From NCBI GenBank assembly GCA_033980235.1, contig CM067068.1:1461001-1525000 (forward strand): DNA of 64,000 nucleotides, in the 5' to 3' direction. Each line of letters opens with the position of its first letter. The stretch's first letter is position 1. Below the pieces are notes generated by a model. The model was not told the DNA's origin and searched no databases. It saw nothing but the letters and a program-made list of their open reading frames with translations. Below, in pieces: positions 36,140 through 48,760 of the stretch. The DNA comes from Diadema setosum (Eukaryota; Echinodermata; Echinoidea; Diadematoida; Diadematidae). Both the position numbers and the translations under genes were made by a program.

Positions 36140-37800
36140 GTGTTTGAAGCAATAATGCTGGTCGATAAAGACAAAGTGTATGCATCCTTTTATTCAATTT
36201 CTACAAACCGTCAACGTAACAACAAAATTAAATCAAGAGGGGTAAGAGCATGTCATCTAAAAATAAACTAATATCAAAGCAAAACAAAGGGCAACTCGAT
36301 CTCTTTTTAAGTGCGCTCAGCAAGCGATACTATCGACCAATTTTGTTTTTTGTTCCTCGATCAACTCAAAATCAACTTTTGCGCGTCTATCGACCCATTT
36401 CCTCCGCCTATGGCCCATTTTCTTTAAATTTGTGGTGAAGATGAAGGAAATCAAGGGGAAAAAGAGCAAGAAAAGAAGACAAAGGAAAAATACCTCATTG
36501 TATATTGATATGAGACTTGAAAGAATTCTTTTTGGGTGGAAATGCTAGGAGTAGTTTTAGCGTAAAATCTCACACATGGGATTATGACGATTAAAGGTTG
36601 GAAAACAAAGATTTCGCCACCTCTTGAGGTAGAAAAAAAAAATCGCTATCACATAAAACATCTTTATCTATGAAAAATTGTTGCCATTTTATAATTCCAA
36701 TTCGTCATAGTGAACTAATCTTTAGTAGTTGATAGCTTTACACAGCGTTCTCCGATGCTACGATCAACCATTACCTGGTAGCCTGCAGACTCTCGCTCTA
36801 CTTCCGTCCATTTCTTTCGTATCAGAACATACCGCTTTATTAACCTAGAATAGTCCTGTCATGTTTGGCGCAAATCCATAAATTCCATGTTGAGTGACAT
36901 GATGCTATTAAGCATTGGAATGATCGTTCGTGGTATTCTCACGTCCTGTATGATACTTGAATCATCCCTTCAGGGTGTATAGTGAACACGAGGCTGTAGG
37001 GAATTCACTAATCCCTCAGCGACAGGTTTACATTAACGCTAACGACAGCCAACTGTGAAGTCACAGGGACTCAGATTCCTACCATAGTTAGCCTGTCAAT
37101 GTACAAGAGAGGTGTACACACGTATCATCCGACTCATTCCTGCTCACAGTTATCGGCACAATAGACATGGGACTCTTAAAGGACTGCTCTGTGTGGCTCT
37201 GCTGTTATGTGGGGGGGGGGGGGGGGGGAGGATAGTCCGCCTCTGCTGCAGGCTCATAGGTGACAATTCAAGTCCACTTTTGTACGACACGTCGAGGAAG
37301 CAGACCAGTGAATTTCTGACGACAATTTCATCCAGATGGAAAAAAAAAAATATGAGGATATAAGCTACCAAATAAGTGGTCGCGGTAACAAACTCACTAC
37401 CAAATCAGACATATTATTGTTATAGTGACCTTATACATTTCCCATAGGTTTTTATGTAAAAATATCAAATAAAATTTGATAATGATTTTCCTAACTTGCC
37501 AAAAAGTTCTTTCCTTTTAGAAGGTATAACCACGAAGCCCACCAAATATCCCTTTTTTCCCAGGTTCTAATAATCAAATTCTACTATTTCTTCAAGTAGG
37601 TTTGAAATGGACTGCACTAATAAACACACAGACTCGCAAAACTTCATGACAAAAGCGAGACGGAGCGATGGTATGGTATAGTGTCGGTATCAGTTAGCCT
37701 AGGTGCATATCGAAACCTGATAGATTGTGCACACGATTCATGAGTATAATATTATTCTATAAAAATTAAACTGACCAACCAACTAAATGAATTGATGAAT
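36140..37800. other. Non-coding stretch with an 18-base G-run
   Basis: The G-run is at 37211-37228. No gene or element recognised elsewhere. Confidence 0.5.
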
Positions 37801-37867
37801 GTATACAATTTAAGCCAAGATGTCTCGAAAAATCATTTTATTAGTGGAAAAATGAGCAAAGAAAATG

Positions 37868-37942
37868 GGATTCCATGGAGATTCGAACCCGAGACCTCCG
37901 GATTGCTAGCCCGGTGCTCTACCGACTGAGCTATATGAAGCC
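37868..37942 (-). repeat. tRNA-Ala-like sequence, probably a SINE head or pseudogene
   Basis: On the minus strand a D arm GCTC-AGTCGGTA-GAGC, an anticodon stem-loop CCGGG-CTAGCAA-TCCGG (anticodon AGC) and a T arm around GGTTCGAAT are clear, so both polymerase III boxes (TAGCTCAGTCGG; GGTTCGAATC) are present. The acceptor stem does not pair: the 5' side is roughly CTTCATA and the 3' side TGGAATC. The T stem also has a C-C mismatch. I therefore call it tRNA-derived and not a working alanine tRNA. Confidence 0.75.
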
Positions 37943-37944
37943 CT

Positions 37945-39730
37945 AGTACAGTGTTCGTCCCAGAAACCCTTAATTCTCAATGCTCGAATGGTCAGAAGCT
38001 ATAGCAGTATGTATGTGTATGACACACACGCACACACTTGAACAAAAATTATTTGTGTAGAAAAATTATTTTGGGAGAAACATGGCGTAAGATATCAAAC
38101 TATGTTCGCAAGACCTACATCGAGTTAACCATAGGGGAGGAGCCAGTGGGATTTCTAGTGTCTCGGTTACCTCACACACACATTCAATCAAGCGCTTCAG
38201 TCATAATCACCATTGCAGTTCTGATCCGGGTGTCAACTTACCCTGGAGAATTATTGAATTACCGGCTGCAGGTGCTGATGTGAGGCAGATGCGACGCTCA
38301 GCCCGTCGGGGATTTCTATCTATTTTCATCCTCTTTTTAAAGTATATTGATATCAGAGCCATGTTTTTGTGAATCAGTATCCGGCATATCTTATAATCTT
38401 CCTTCTTCTTGTTGCTGCTAATGATACGACACGATACACAACATGGGTGTAGTGAATAAATAGCGAAAGCAATCTTGAGTGTCTTCATGCTAGAGTAGAG
38501 AAAAGTTTGATTCACTAAATTCAAAAGTATTTAGGTATCAAGAGAAAGATTGCTGGAATGCATTTTCAACGAACTTAGCTCAATAATTCTTTTATCCGTA
38601 TTTCTTACACCTGCTGCGTTCCCACAAGAGATTTGAACAAAAATTCAGTGCACACGCTAAGTCGTAATTCGCAGAAAAAATTCTTAAAGATGATGTCTTT
38701 CCTGAGTGGGAATTTAGCAACGATCCTGACGCATTATTTAACAAAAACGGAACAACATATTGCAAAAGAAAGTACAAAAAAAAATTATCTTGATTCACTA
38801 TTGAATTATGTCTAGGCAAATAATATCATAATTTATGCCTTCTGCTAGACCTATGGGTTTTAAAACGCTCTTTTGATGTGGTGTACAGATGCCGTGTCTT
38901 TACGATTTATTGCCCTACGTTTTCTTGGCATCTTAATACTTCATCACAAACTGTTGTATAGTAGGCACCAAGACAGGGCAGGGCGTTTCAATCAGAACGC
39001 TAATTTGTGATAACTTTTGAATGGATCTTATGGTATTCTTCAAACTCTCACTGGGTGCTTAAAAGATCTCTCTGCATTTTACTAATCCACACGTATGTTT
39101 CGTGGAAATAATAGAAGAGACACGGAGTGAAAGGTGGAGAAATAAGTACCATGTGTGTATGTCAGTGTTTATGTACGTTCGTGTATGTATGCATATGAGT
39201 GTGTATATGAGTGCGTTTGTGTGTGCTCGCGCGTCTCGAAAAAAGCACGACTGTATGATATTAATCCATCATCGCGACGAAAACTCTTCTATTTTTTCCT
39301 TTTTGGCACAAGACCAAGGGTTATTTTTATGTTTAGTAAATACATTTGGAGAGTATGTGCCCGCTAATTCCATGGTACCTCGAGAATGAATAACTCTGGT
39401 GTTGTTGTTGAATAAGAGATAAAAACAATCCTGCCATAGCGTGGGTCCTCGAACACTATTCTCTTTTGATAGTGTTCGTTTCTCATCAGCTCCGTCTTCT
39501 TCTTTTATAAGTGTCTCTCCTTACCTATGTTCTATCTCTCGTGTTCTGTACTCATATTTCGCTTGATTATTATCTATCAATGTTCTTTCTTTTTTCTTCT
39601 AAAACGCTCACTTTCTATAAACGTTTTTTTTTTTTTTTAATGAGAGCGTTAGGAAGGTTGCTATTACCTAGTGAGGTAAGATATACCGACAACATAAAAG
39701 GGAAAAGGATAGATATGCAGCAAGACATGC
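37945..39730. other. Non-coding stretch, nothing recognised
   Basis: Short frames on both strands only. GT-mixed sequence at about 39150-39230. Confidence 0.45.
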
Positions 39731-39731
39731 A

Positions 39732-39770
39732 GTGTGTGCTTGTGTGTGTATGTGTGTTTGTATGTGTGTA

Positions 39771-39813
<43 letters not shown>

Positions 39814-39832
39814 GTGTGTGTGTGTGTGTGTG
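39732..39832. repeat. (GT)n microsatellite, about 100 bp
   Basis: GT dinucleotides with a few GTAT and GC interruptions, then a purine/G-rich stretch with a G-run near 39869-39879. The overlapping 186-codon and 98-codon frames are microsatellite artefacts. Confidence 0.96.
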
Positions 39833-40139
39833 AGGGAAGGAGGGTGGGAGGGGATGAGATGGGAAGGCGGGGGGGGGGGTTGAGATGGACTGCTGTTGTC
39901 GAACTAACCACACGTTCATGTGCTAGTCATTTATCTGGACACCGCGTGGGATTCATGAAAGCATTTCAGTCATTCCCTATCACAATACGGATTTTTCAAC
40001 GACTTTTTAGCAGCTCCAGTGTGGATTATTGCCTTCCGTTTCACAAACTGGCCGACATTTTCGCCAAATAGCAAAACAAACATGCGATGCTTCCCTTTTT
40101 AATACTATAATCTACTTTGCTGTCATGGTTTTACATTCC

Positions 40140-40282
40140 GACAGTGATAGAAGAAAAAGAAGATAGAGAAAAGGAGAGAAAGAGAAAGTAGAGTTGGAGG
40201 GACAGAAAACAAAGAAAAATATAGAAACATAAGAGAGAAAGAAAGAGAGAAAGAGAGAGAGAGAGAGAGGGAGGGAGGGAGA
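40140..40282. repeat. Purine-rich (GA/GAAA)n tract
   Basis: An imperfect AG/AAG-rich plus strand, ending in GAGA and GGGAGGGAG units. Confidence 0.88.
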
Positions 40283-41670
40283 TTTCAATTGCGACTCGCT
40301 GTTAGAAGCATTATATGTTGTATAACACGATCTCCAGAAGATGTGAACATGTTGTGTGTATGTGTAACCAGTCCTCACCTTCCCTTCTTCCTCCCATAAA
40401 AATGCGCTGGAGTACGTTAAAGTACAAATTCACATGAACACGCAAACACAGACATTCATACTAACTTGGTGATGACTATGACTTAACTTGACACCTCACA
40501 CGATGCAAACGTCGCCTTTGTAGTCCTTTATAGCAATCTTTATAACAATCTTTGTATAGAAAATAGTCTCTAGAAACATTGAAATACAAGTTTATGATTA
40601 TCGATAGCTAACATTCTGAGAGCATGATTAAATAAAAGGGCTTTCTGAACGAACTCATTACTCATTTCTCATTTGTAATGCGATTGTAATCATTGAAAGG
40701 CAAGCAGAGGAAAAAAAAAAAAGATGGCCGGAATCATTATGCATTTGCATTGACATTTGCAACGTTCCGTGAAGACCAGAGAACGGGTCTGTTTGTCGCC
40801 TGGGGACCACCAACTGCCCCGCACGAAACGATTTGGCGGGAAAAACAGAAACCAGAAAAAAAATCCATGTTTGATCAGATCTGAGCGAAGGAAGAAACAT
40901 GTGTACTTGCCCTGGGCGAGATAATAACCTCAGGGGAACGACGAGCAGTGTAAAAACACTGCTGACAGTTTAAAGGTTATAGAAGACATCTCAATGAGAG
41001 TGGAACCCATGTAGTGATTTAAAAGAAAACGGAGAGAAGAGTGTTTGACAAGGACAGGATGAAGGGTTAAGTCGCGAAAATATTATCGGCGTTAAAGACG
41101 TGCGGAAAACTCCAACTACTCTGTTGTGTAAACAAATATTTCTAAATTCGATAAAAATATTTATTGTCTAAGGAATGCGTTGGAAATAATAATAATAAAT
41201 AATAATAATGTGAAAACAAAAAAAAATGCTTGAAATCAAAAAGCTTCGCACACAATCAATAGCGTACTCTACTTTTCTTTTGATCGTACAGAGAAAATGT
41301 CCAAGTCGTTGCACATACAAACGGATCAGCGTGGTTGGGCTTATAGATAGAGCTGAAAATCCCCACGCGAGGCTGTGTACACGTTCACGTCCGTAAAGAA
41401 ATATATATACCATACGCCATCTTGCTAAGATCATCGATCACTCAGGGTATTGGAAAATGGGTTTGCACAACTGCTGCGAATAAACGGGTTTGATATATGA
41501 GTCTATCAATAGACACGCGGAAATATGAGCTCAATGAGTCCTCCCACTTTAACTACAAACATCCAATGCCTCTGGTTCATCCTCCTTCATCTACTCTTAC
41601 TCATAGATTTTGTTTGTCTGTCTGTCTTTGTGTATAGGTTCTTCTATCTCTCTTTCTAATTGATAGATAT
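40283..41670. other. Non-coding stretch, nothing recognised
   Basis: Short frames only. A small TAA-rich patch at about 41185-41212. Confidence 0.45.
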
Positions 41671-41671
41671 A

Positions 41672-41674
<3 letters not shown>

Positions 41675-41717
<43 letters not shown>
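41675..41717. repeat. (TA)21 array directly abutting the element at 41718
   Basis: A perfect TA run whose last base touches the CAGGGCTC terminus of the element. Confidence 0.97.
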
Positions 41718-41720
<3 letters not shown>

Positions 41721-41886
41721 GGCTCGACACTAACGGTGGCTCGGTGGCCCGGGGCCACCAAAAACGCACGTCGGGCCACCAAAATTTCAGAAATGAAGAA
41801 TTTGGTGGCCTGATTGCGCCACCAAAAAAGGTCGGATGTTTGCCTTTGGGCCGGCCACCAAAAATAAAAGTTGGTGTGGAGCCCTG
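41718..41886. mobile_element. 169-bp CAGGGCTC-ended TIR element, copy 1
   Basis: The left end is CAGGGCTCGACACTAAC and the right end reads GTTGGTGTGGAGCCCTG, so the termini are about 17-bp inverted repeats with two mismatches. The interior is built from repeated GGGCCACCAAAA / GGTGGCC modules that are themselves mutually inverted. It has no coding capacity. The flanks are (TA)n on the left and TATAATATA... followed by (GT)n at 41931-41955 on the right. Confidence 0.8.
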
Positions 41887-42597
41887 TATAATATACATGT
41901 ATATAGGGCCTATATATAATATATTTATAATGTGTGTGTGTGTGTGGGTGTGTCGGGCACATCTTTCACAAGTGTACGCGTAATTGTATGTTTAAAAGAT
42001 GACAGAAATACCTCGGACTATTCAAAATATAATGAATCAATAAACATAAAGGAAACACTCCTAAAATCCAATAAAAGGGCGATACGCACCAGAACAAACA
42101 TCACGATTCTTGGTAAAAAAAACCTGCCCTTCATGTCCCCTCTTACCCCCTCCCCTTTTTTTCCACAACAAATGTCAAGGGCTCGAAACAGCCAAGGCCG
42201 ATCAGGGCAGATCGAAAACCGATTCAGCAATACTTTGGTTGTACTCTCATTTGCTTACCCTCTTGGCTTCTAACGGTCGAATTGCCACTCAGCTTTTGTT
42301 GTTGGTTTTCCCCTGACCTTTGTTTGCTTAAAGTCCTATGAATATGTTAAACAGCCGTTGGATCGCGCACATTTTTTTCTCATTAACAAACCAAAGACAT
42401 GTGTTATTATAATAAGTATTTCAGAATTGCAAATATGTCGATATCAGGAACAATTGACGACAAGAAAACTATTTGAGTAGAGGTAAGCGATTCCGCAAGC
42501 AAGCAAACAAACAAAACAAAGCAAACTGAATATAATTATTCGGAAATTTGGCGGTCACACATCATTTTAAGTGGCCATAACGTGTGGGTACTTTTAG

Positions 42598-42600
42598 AAA

Positions 42601-42649
<49 letters not shown>
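42598..42649. repeat. (TA)n array directly abutting the element at 42650
   Basis: A run of AT dinucleotides from about 42604 ends at the element boundary. Confidence 0.97.
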
Positions 42650-42652
<3 letters not shown>

Positions 42653-42782
42653 GGCACGACAATAACGGTGGCCCGGTGGCCCGGGGCCACCAAAAACGCA
42701 CGTCGGGCCACCAAACTTTCAGAAATGAAGAATTTGGTGGCCTGAACGGGCCACCAAAAATAAAAGTCAGTGTGGAGCCCTG
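42650..42782. mobile_element. 133-bp CAGGGCTC-ended TIR element, copy 2
   Basis: It begins CAGGGCACGACAATAAC and ends AGTGTGGAGCCCTG. It is almost identical to copy 1 in the shared parts (GGTGGCCCGGGGCCACCAAA, then AAATGAAGAATTTGGTGG). It lacks about 36 bp that copy 1 has after 'cctga', consistent with loss of one internal GGGCCACCAAA module. Right flank: TATATATATGTATATA, then (GT)n at about 42811-42833. Confidence 0.8.
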
Positions 42783-42839
42783 ATATATATATGTATATAT
42801 AATATATAAGTGTGTGTGTGTGTGTGTGTGTGTTCACTT

Positions 42840-45800
42840 ACGTAATATCATTTTCCTTTATTGCCAGGAAAATAGAGTAACATCTTGGTTCCGGGCAAAT
42901 TACAAAAAGAAAGCACAACACCGGACAAACATACACTTAATTTTTACAGATTTTTTTTTCCCCTCTCACTGTTTAAAACGGGGTGTCTATTTCGTTACAA
43001 AGTGTCCATGTCATGTCTGGAAACTCAAAATTCCGGTAAAGTTTAACCTCTCCTCGAAGAAAATTAATTAGACAGAAACCGGGATATGATTCTTCATAAA
43101 GTTCAAATACAATGCATGGTCATCACAACATTCTGAAATATAGGTTTAAAAAATCGAACACACACGTGCACAAAACAAAGCAAAAAAAGATATAACACAC
43201 GTTAGATAAATGACTGAAACGGTCACAGTAACATTATGACACTCGTGCACAAACTCTTTATAAGCTTAGCTGCCGGCTTCGTGGGGACTTAAATGAATCA
43301 AATCTTCACCCAAAGAGGTACCGCCTCTCACGTAGATTAAGGCGACGGAGACATGAAACAGATCCAGGTGAGCCCAATGTAAAGCAAAGAATAAAAATAG
43401 TAGCGACAGATGCGATTATCATTCCCGGCTAAATCCCTCCTCGTAATCAAAAGATCGAACCGATAGAAGCAGAGGAGGCGACGGGATAAAATCGTCTAGA
43501 GCCGCTGTAATAGCATCGACTGTCACCGAATACTGCAATCCTATCCGCGAGATTTTGCCCAAGACAAACATTTGTGTTAATCAGACACTTGCTGAAAAGG
43601 CGCGACCTTGCGGTGGCCCAGCGCGGGAACACGAGTAGGATTGCGGATATGTGTACCTCAGCGTCATTTATCTTACGACAGAAGGAGCAGCGAAACTACG
43701 CGGGGAGCCCGAGGACGACAACAATTCAAAGGAAACACGATCACGTAGAATCCTTGCTGCCGGTCTGTTTCTTGTGTTTATTCAACCATTCTCCAACTAA
43801 AGGGAGGAGTTTTATGTCGTTTTATTTCTTTCTTTCCTCCCTCACTCTACATTCGAGAATTTGTAATGCGATGGATTATTGACATATGTTTGATGTTCTA
43901 GGTCGCGAGTATGATATGCGTTGCATTTTGGGAAGGGTATTTACGCAAGCGATTACGTCATGGCAAGTAATGGCTTTTTTTTTTGTTTACCAGTCAACCC
44001 TAATACAGTCAACAGAAAATAAGTACCTACATGTCTTATTAAGTTCTCATCAGCAATGTCTAATAACACGCAAAATGTCTTTCTTGATGTGGTTACTTGT
44101 AAAAGATATGGATGAAAGTGGATCCATCAGCTTTTCTATTTGGGGAAATTAAAGATAGCTGTCAAGTAAAGTCTAGAGCGCCTGAGGGAGAAACTATCAT
44201 CATCGATCACATCTCTCGTTTAGTTTTTCTAATCCAAGATTAAAGTAACGCTTTCACGGGTATACGTCTTAATCCTCAATCCACAAAATCACATCACTTG
44301 TAATCATTCGAATGTCTCTCGCTTCCAAGCTCCTCGAGAACTCTTCATGCTGATATTAAGACTGCTTTTTCTTCTCGACTAGGCCTGTGTGTGGCTCTTG
44401 TTTCTTGATTGCAATGTGAAAGAGACACGCACACTTACAGCAAGAGAGGGAGAGATGGGGAGGGTGGGAGAGGGAGATGAGCTGAAAAGTGCGGTGACAT
44501 CATGATTATCTCACGAAAAGTAAGCACGCAAGTGTGATTAGCGAAGGGCGAGTGGATACAGTTTCGCTCCGCTGGTATTTGAAACAAAACATGCGCTGGC
44601 TCGAGATTGGTCCGAGTGTTAGATATGTTCCCAGAGCTCATTTGATCTTTTCCAGCCCCACCCACCAACCTCATCTCACCCTCTCCCTAACCATCCTCCT
44701 TCTTCATAACAGCAAAGCAAAGAAGACCAAACAAAAAGAAAAGGAATCTACTGACGTTCGACGTTTCAGTTGCGTAAGTGAGAGGTAGTAATACATTGAG
44801 CAAGAAAGAAAGAAAGAAAGAAACAGTGTGTGGGAGAAATAGAGGAAGAATCATAAGGAGAGAGCGAAAGATTGATAGAGAGATAGATTGGAATGGAAAG
44901 GGAGATATATGGATAGAGGCAAGTTCAAACTTATAAACTATCCGCAGAAAAAAAACAAACTGTCATTCCTGCTTAAAGTGATGGGCGATAACAGAAGCAG
45001 TGGAACTCAAATGTCAAATTTTCTGAGGTCTGTGTAGTTCTTGACGCAGGATTTCTCCCCTCTTTTAAAGGCAATAGCTGGAAACACCATTGACAGTTTT
45101 AGCCCGTTTGTTTCGGGCGGTTATGTGCTAGCTTAGAGAATACGATTATCTTATTCAACCGTCCCAAAGTTTACGAAGTACCAATGATAGACCATCAACA
45201 TAAAGGGAAGCCCTCGCGAATTTGCGTTTGAGTATCACGTGCTTTCAACAAGATTTCATGCTTATCAAACTTCTTCAACCTACCTGCAAAACAATAAAAA
45301 CAACAACAACAACAACAACATCTAGTATGAAACCGAAAGCAGATAAACATAGTTTCGCTAAAATCTACTTTGGAGTTTAGAGATCAGACGATTAATTACG
45401 AATGGTCAATTCAAAACACCCTAGCAACACATTTCATAGAGATCAGGAAGTTTTGTTTACGACATCCCTAAATTGTGAAATTGGGACGAGAGTTCGTCAA
45501 AACGTCTTACTTTCGATTCTGAAATAAAGCCATTTTAATTTCAGCCTTATTAGCTTACTTTTGCAGTTTTTCGCGGCTGTGATGTCTGTGACTTTATCAG
45601 GGTAAGCGAGGATACTTGTCACATCTAATCTAAAGACTCCAAGGCATTAATGCTTTATCTGGAGAAAACACACAACCTAAATAACACCACGATAAGTAAC
45701 GCTGTATGGGCGTATGATTAACCCAGATAATGCTTGACAGTTAAGTACCGTATCTCCCCCAGTCTTGTATCCCATGAGTACAGTGCACGAGCTATCGGTG

Positions 45801-47810
45801 TCAGGAAGATCTTATGGGCGAAACCATACAATGAACTTCCGTTTTAATCTTCAGCCCCCAAACACAGAGTAAGAAAGACACTGCTGTTTTCTTTTCATCA
45901 TAGGCCCATCTCTCGCTAGAGCAGCGCCTCCGCGATTTGCTATCTTAGAATTTGGAGTAATTTCACCTCGTCGGACCTACCTAGAGGGGTTCTATTTAAG
46001 GCTCGATCTAATACCAGAAGGCTGTTCGCAAACATTCTCGTTGTTGTTATCATCTCTATACAAAGCTGGAAAGAATGTGACTTGTAAATACATGAATGTT
46101 TAAAGACACCCTTTATAGTCTTGGTCTTTCTTGTACTTTGAAGACAACACAGTCTAGATATCTAGCTGATCAATATGTAGCATTTTGAGGAGGCAGGGTC
46201 ATTGTTTAGATTTCGTGCTATTCCACGTTTTTTTTTTTTTTTTTTTAGTATCTTTGCGTTGAAGATAGGTCATCGGTTCAATCCAGAGATGACACTGCCG
46301 ATTTTTGGTCATTGCGTCTGGCTACTCTCACACATACAGACAGATAGACAAACAGACAGACACACACTTTACCTTTTGTGAGGGCAAACCTGAGCTAAAT
46401 TCCTCATGAGACCGTCAGCCCTGACAAGCCATGCCTATGCTGTCTCCTGCTTCCATGTTGAATCAAATGTACTTCCCTTTATGATTTATACAACCGTAGA
46501 TGTTTTATAATATTATTATCTATATTGCTGACATTAAACTGTCCTTTTTTTTTGCTAGTTTGTAATTGAGTTATGTTGTGTTAAATTCTCTACAACGATG
46601 TAATTATATTTTGTTTTGACTTGAGAAGGAGAATGAATGCAAACAAAGAAACAAAATGCACACATTCCCATTATGCTCCTGCATTTTATTGCATTCCGGT
46701 AGAGCTAGAATTGTTCGTAGTCTTCAGAGGCTCCTCCGTCGTCGGTACTAAAAAGAACCAAGTCGATAGGATTCAGTCTTTGATGTTAAATACGTGCACT
46801 CAAAACGGCAATAAAGCCATTACGGTGAGCGGCGTCTGCGGTACGCACCCGTAGGATTGGTTAATGCCTTATCATGTTTTCGCATCTGCCTTTGCAAGAG
46901 GGTGGGCTGAAATTTTAAGCATCCAAACAAATAGCTCTGTGTTCTTGCATAAAATCGTCCTAGGGATTGTCTCCTGGATCTCCATCGGTAGTTTCAGGTT
47001 ATTCTTAGTTCTCTCTCTTAACTCCCTCCTAAGATGATTATAAGTAAGTACCCATTTACAATGGAGTTTCGCCATGGTTACGATGAATACGTGTAAGGAA
47101 ATCTCACTTTGTATGCGGTTCAGTTTAATACGTATGATTCATTACATTCTTCACTCTTCATCGTTCTTCACTTTAATTGTAAATACACGATTTTAACTGA
47201 AAAGTTATACTTTAACTTTATAACTAAAAACAAAACTGCAAATATTCCTTAAATTCGTTGCTTTGTGGCACTAATATTGCACCTAAAAGAACGTATATCA
47301 TATTATTAGAGATATTTTTATTTGGTTGCCCAAATCAGATTTTACCAGTTTTCACAATTTTGATTTACTGTGTATATAGTGATCCTGCATCACAAAACCC
47401 ACACTTGACTAAGGAGGGTTTTGGTGTATAATCATAAGGTCACTCATTTGGAAAATTGTGAAAGTATAACAATACGTACAAGTATTGTATTTGGTATTTT
47501 GTCGATATTCTTTCTGTTTGACTCTTTTTGTGTGTTTTTGTTTGAATTGTGTGACATGGTACATGAAAACCCTACATTAATTACCAGCAAAAACAGTCAG
47601 CAGTGGTTTAAAAAGATGGCATAATTATTAATAACTCCTATTATAGAGAGTATGTACCAAGTCTACGATTAATCTGACAATCTTTTCACTGTTGCTACTA
47701 TTGTTTTTGAAGTTTTCAATTCAATTTTCCTGATTACTGATTTAGATTTCAGTCCGTTGCTTGGTGGGTTAAGTAATTTCCATTCTAGCTAGATATCGCT
47801 AACTGATGAT
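42840..47810. other. Non-coding stretch, nothing recognised
   Basis: A CpG-richer patch at about 43447-43760 keeps frames open on both strands without a recognisable product. A purine tract lies at about 44800-44910, a small (CAA)n at 45300-45320, GACA/GATA repeats at about 46335-46370 and a T-run at 46230-46247. Confidence 0.4.
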
Positions 47811-48760
47811 CATATGACATCTGCTTTCAGCGTCCAGCTTGTACTTACTACTGAAGTGACTTTCTCTAGATTTTGTGATGCAGGGTCACCATTCAGAGCT
47901 CCTGCCATTCATAACCTTCTCCCCTTTAAGGTTATCCGTGCTCTTGCCGCACTCGCACGCAATGACCACCCGGTAGAGTCAAAATTGCAGCTGAATAGCT
48001 GCACTTAGAAACATCGCATGCTTGCTCTGTAGGGTTCTATCAACAAAACGCCTGCACACTGAGGAAATGGCGCTTCTTTCGTGGGGTTGCACGTTCTCTC
48101 GTCGGGATACCAACAACAACAACAACGACATCAACGACAAAAATGTCTTCGATGGAAGGGGGCATCGTAATAGATGCACGAAGCGCTTTCGACTTCACGG
48201 GAAGAGCGCAAGAAATGTGTGCGTACTTGGTACATCATTGACAGTCGTTCGTACTCTATGCCCGATGGCGAAGAAATGTTTCACGCCACTTCGTTTATTG
48301 CCCTCGACAGGCGATGACAAGGCTAGGCTTCTGTGTCAGCCATGGAAATGTTAAACATTGCCCTCAGGCTCAAACACAGTTCAGATTGTCGCCCTTACGA
48401 TAAAAACGAAATATGCCTGTGTGAGCGCGTGAAGCCCCGGGGTTGAAAAGGAGACAAAAATACTTCAAGAAACAACTGCAAGGGTAACGCCCCACGAGTT
48501 CCTCGAGGAGAGCGCACGGTGCCGTGTTTGACATCAACATTTAACACCGTCAACAATCCGTGCGTGGCGAATTGAGATATTGGCGTGAATTGTATTGACG
48601 TTCCAATCTCGGCTATGGGGTGTGATTGGGAAGGTTGTCGCCAGTCCAACCCCACGCCTCCACACGCCCGGTTGTGACGGCGCAACGTCAGCCCCAATTA
48701 ATGAGCGCGCGATTGTCACCTCCGATCTGAAGACTCCAACTATCACTCCCAACTAAATAT
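47811..48760. other. GC-richer patch without an identifiable gene
   Basis: Frames at 47814-48008 and 48022-48354 (plus) and 48395-48752 (minus, two frames) are open, in sequence clearly less AT-rich than its surroundings. Products include RAPAIHNLLPFKVIRALA, which I cannot assign. The patch could be a conserved regulatory region, a promoter or exons of a gene I do not recognise. Confidence 0.3.

Noticed and set aside
37868..37942. Functional alanine tRNA gene
   Set aside because: The acceptor stem does not pair and the T stem has a mismatch, so it is better read as a SINE head or pseudogene.
39511..40071. 186-codon plus-strand frame
   Set aside because: Its centre is a (GT)n microsatellite giving poly-Cys/Val, and the flanks resemble no protein.
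41660..41983. 107-codon plus-strand frame and overlapping minus-strand frames
   Set aside because: They translate the TA array and the short TIR element. The same residues recur in the frame over the second copy at 42562-42837, which shows they are repeat-derived.
47814..48008. C-terminal fragment of a retrotransposon reverse transcriptase (RAPAIHNLLPFKVIRA)
   Set aside because: The resemblance to the usual 'APxLWNxLP' motif is too weak and no other reverse-transcriptase motifs are nearby.
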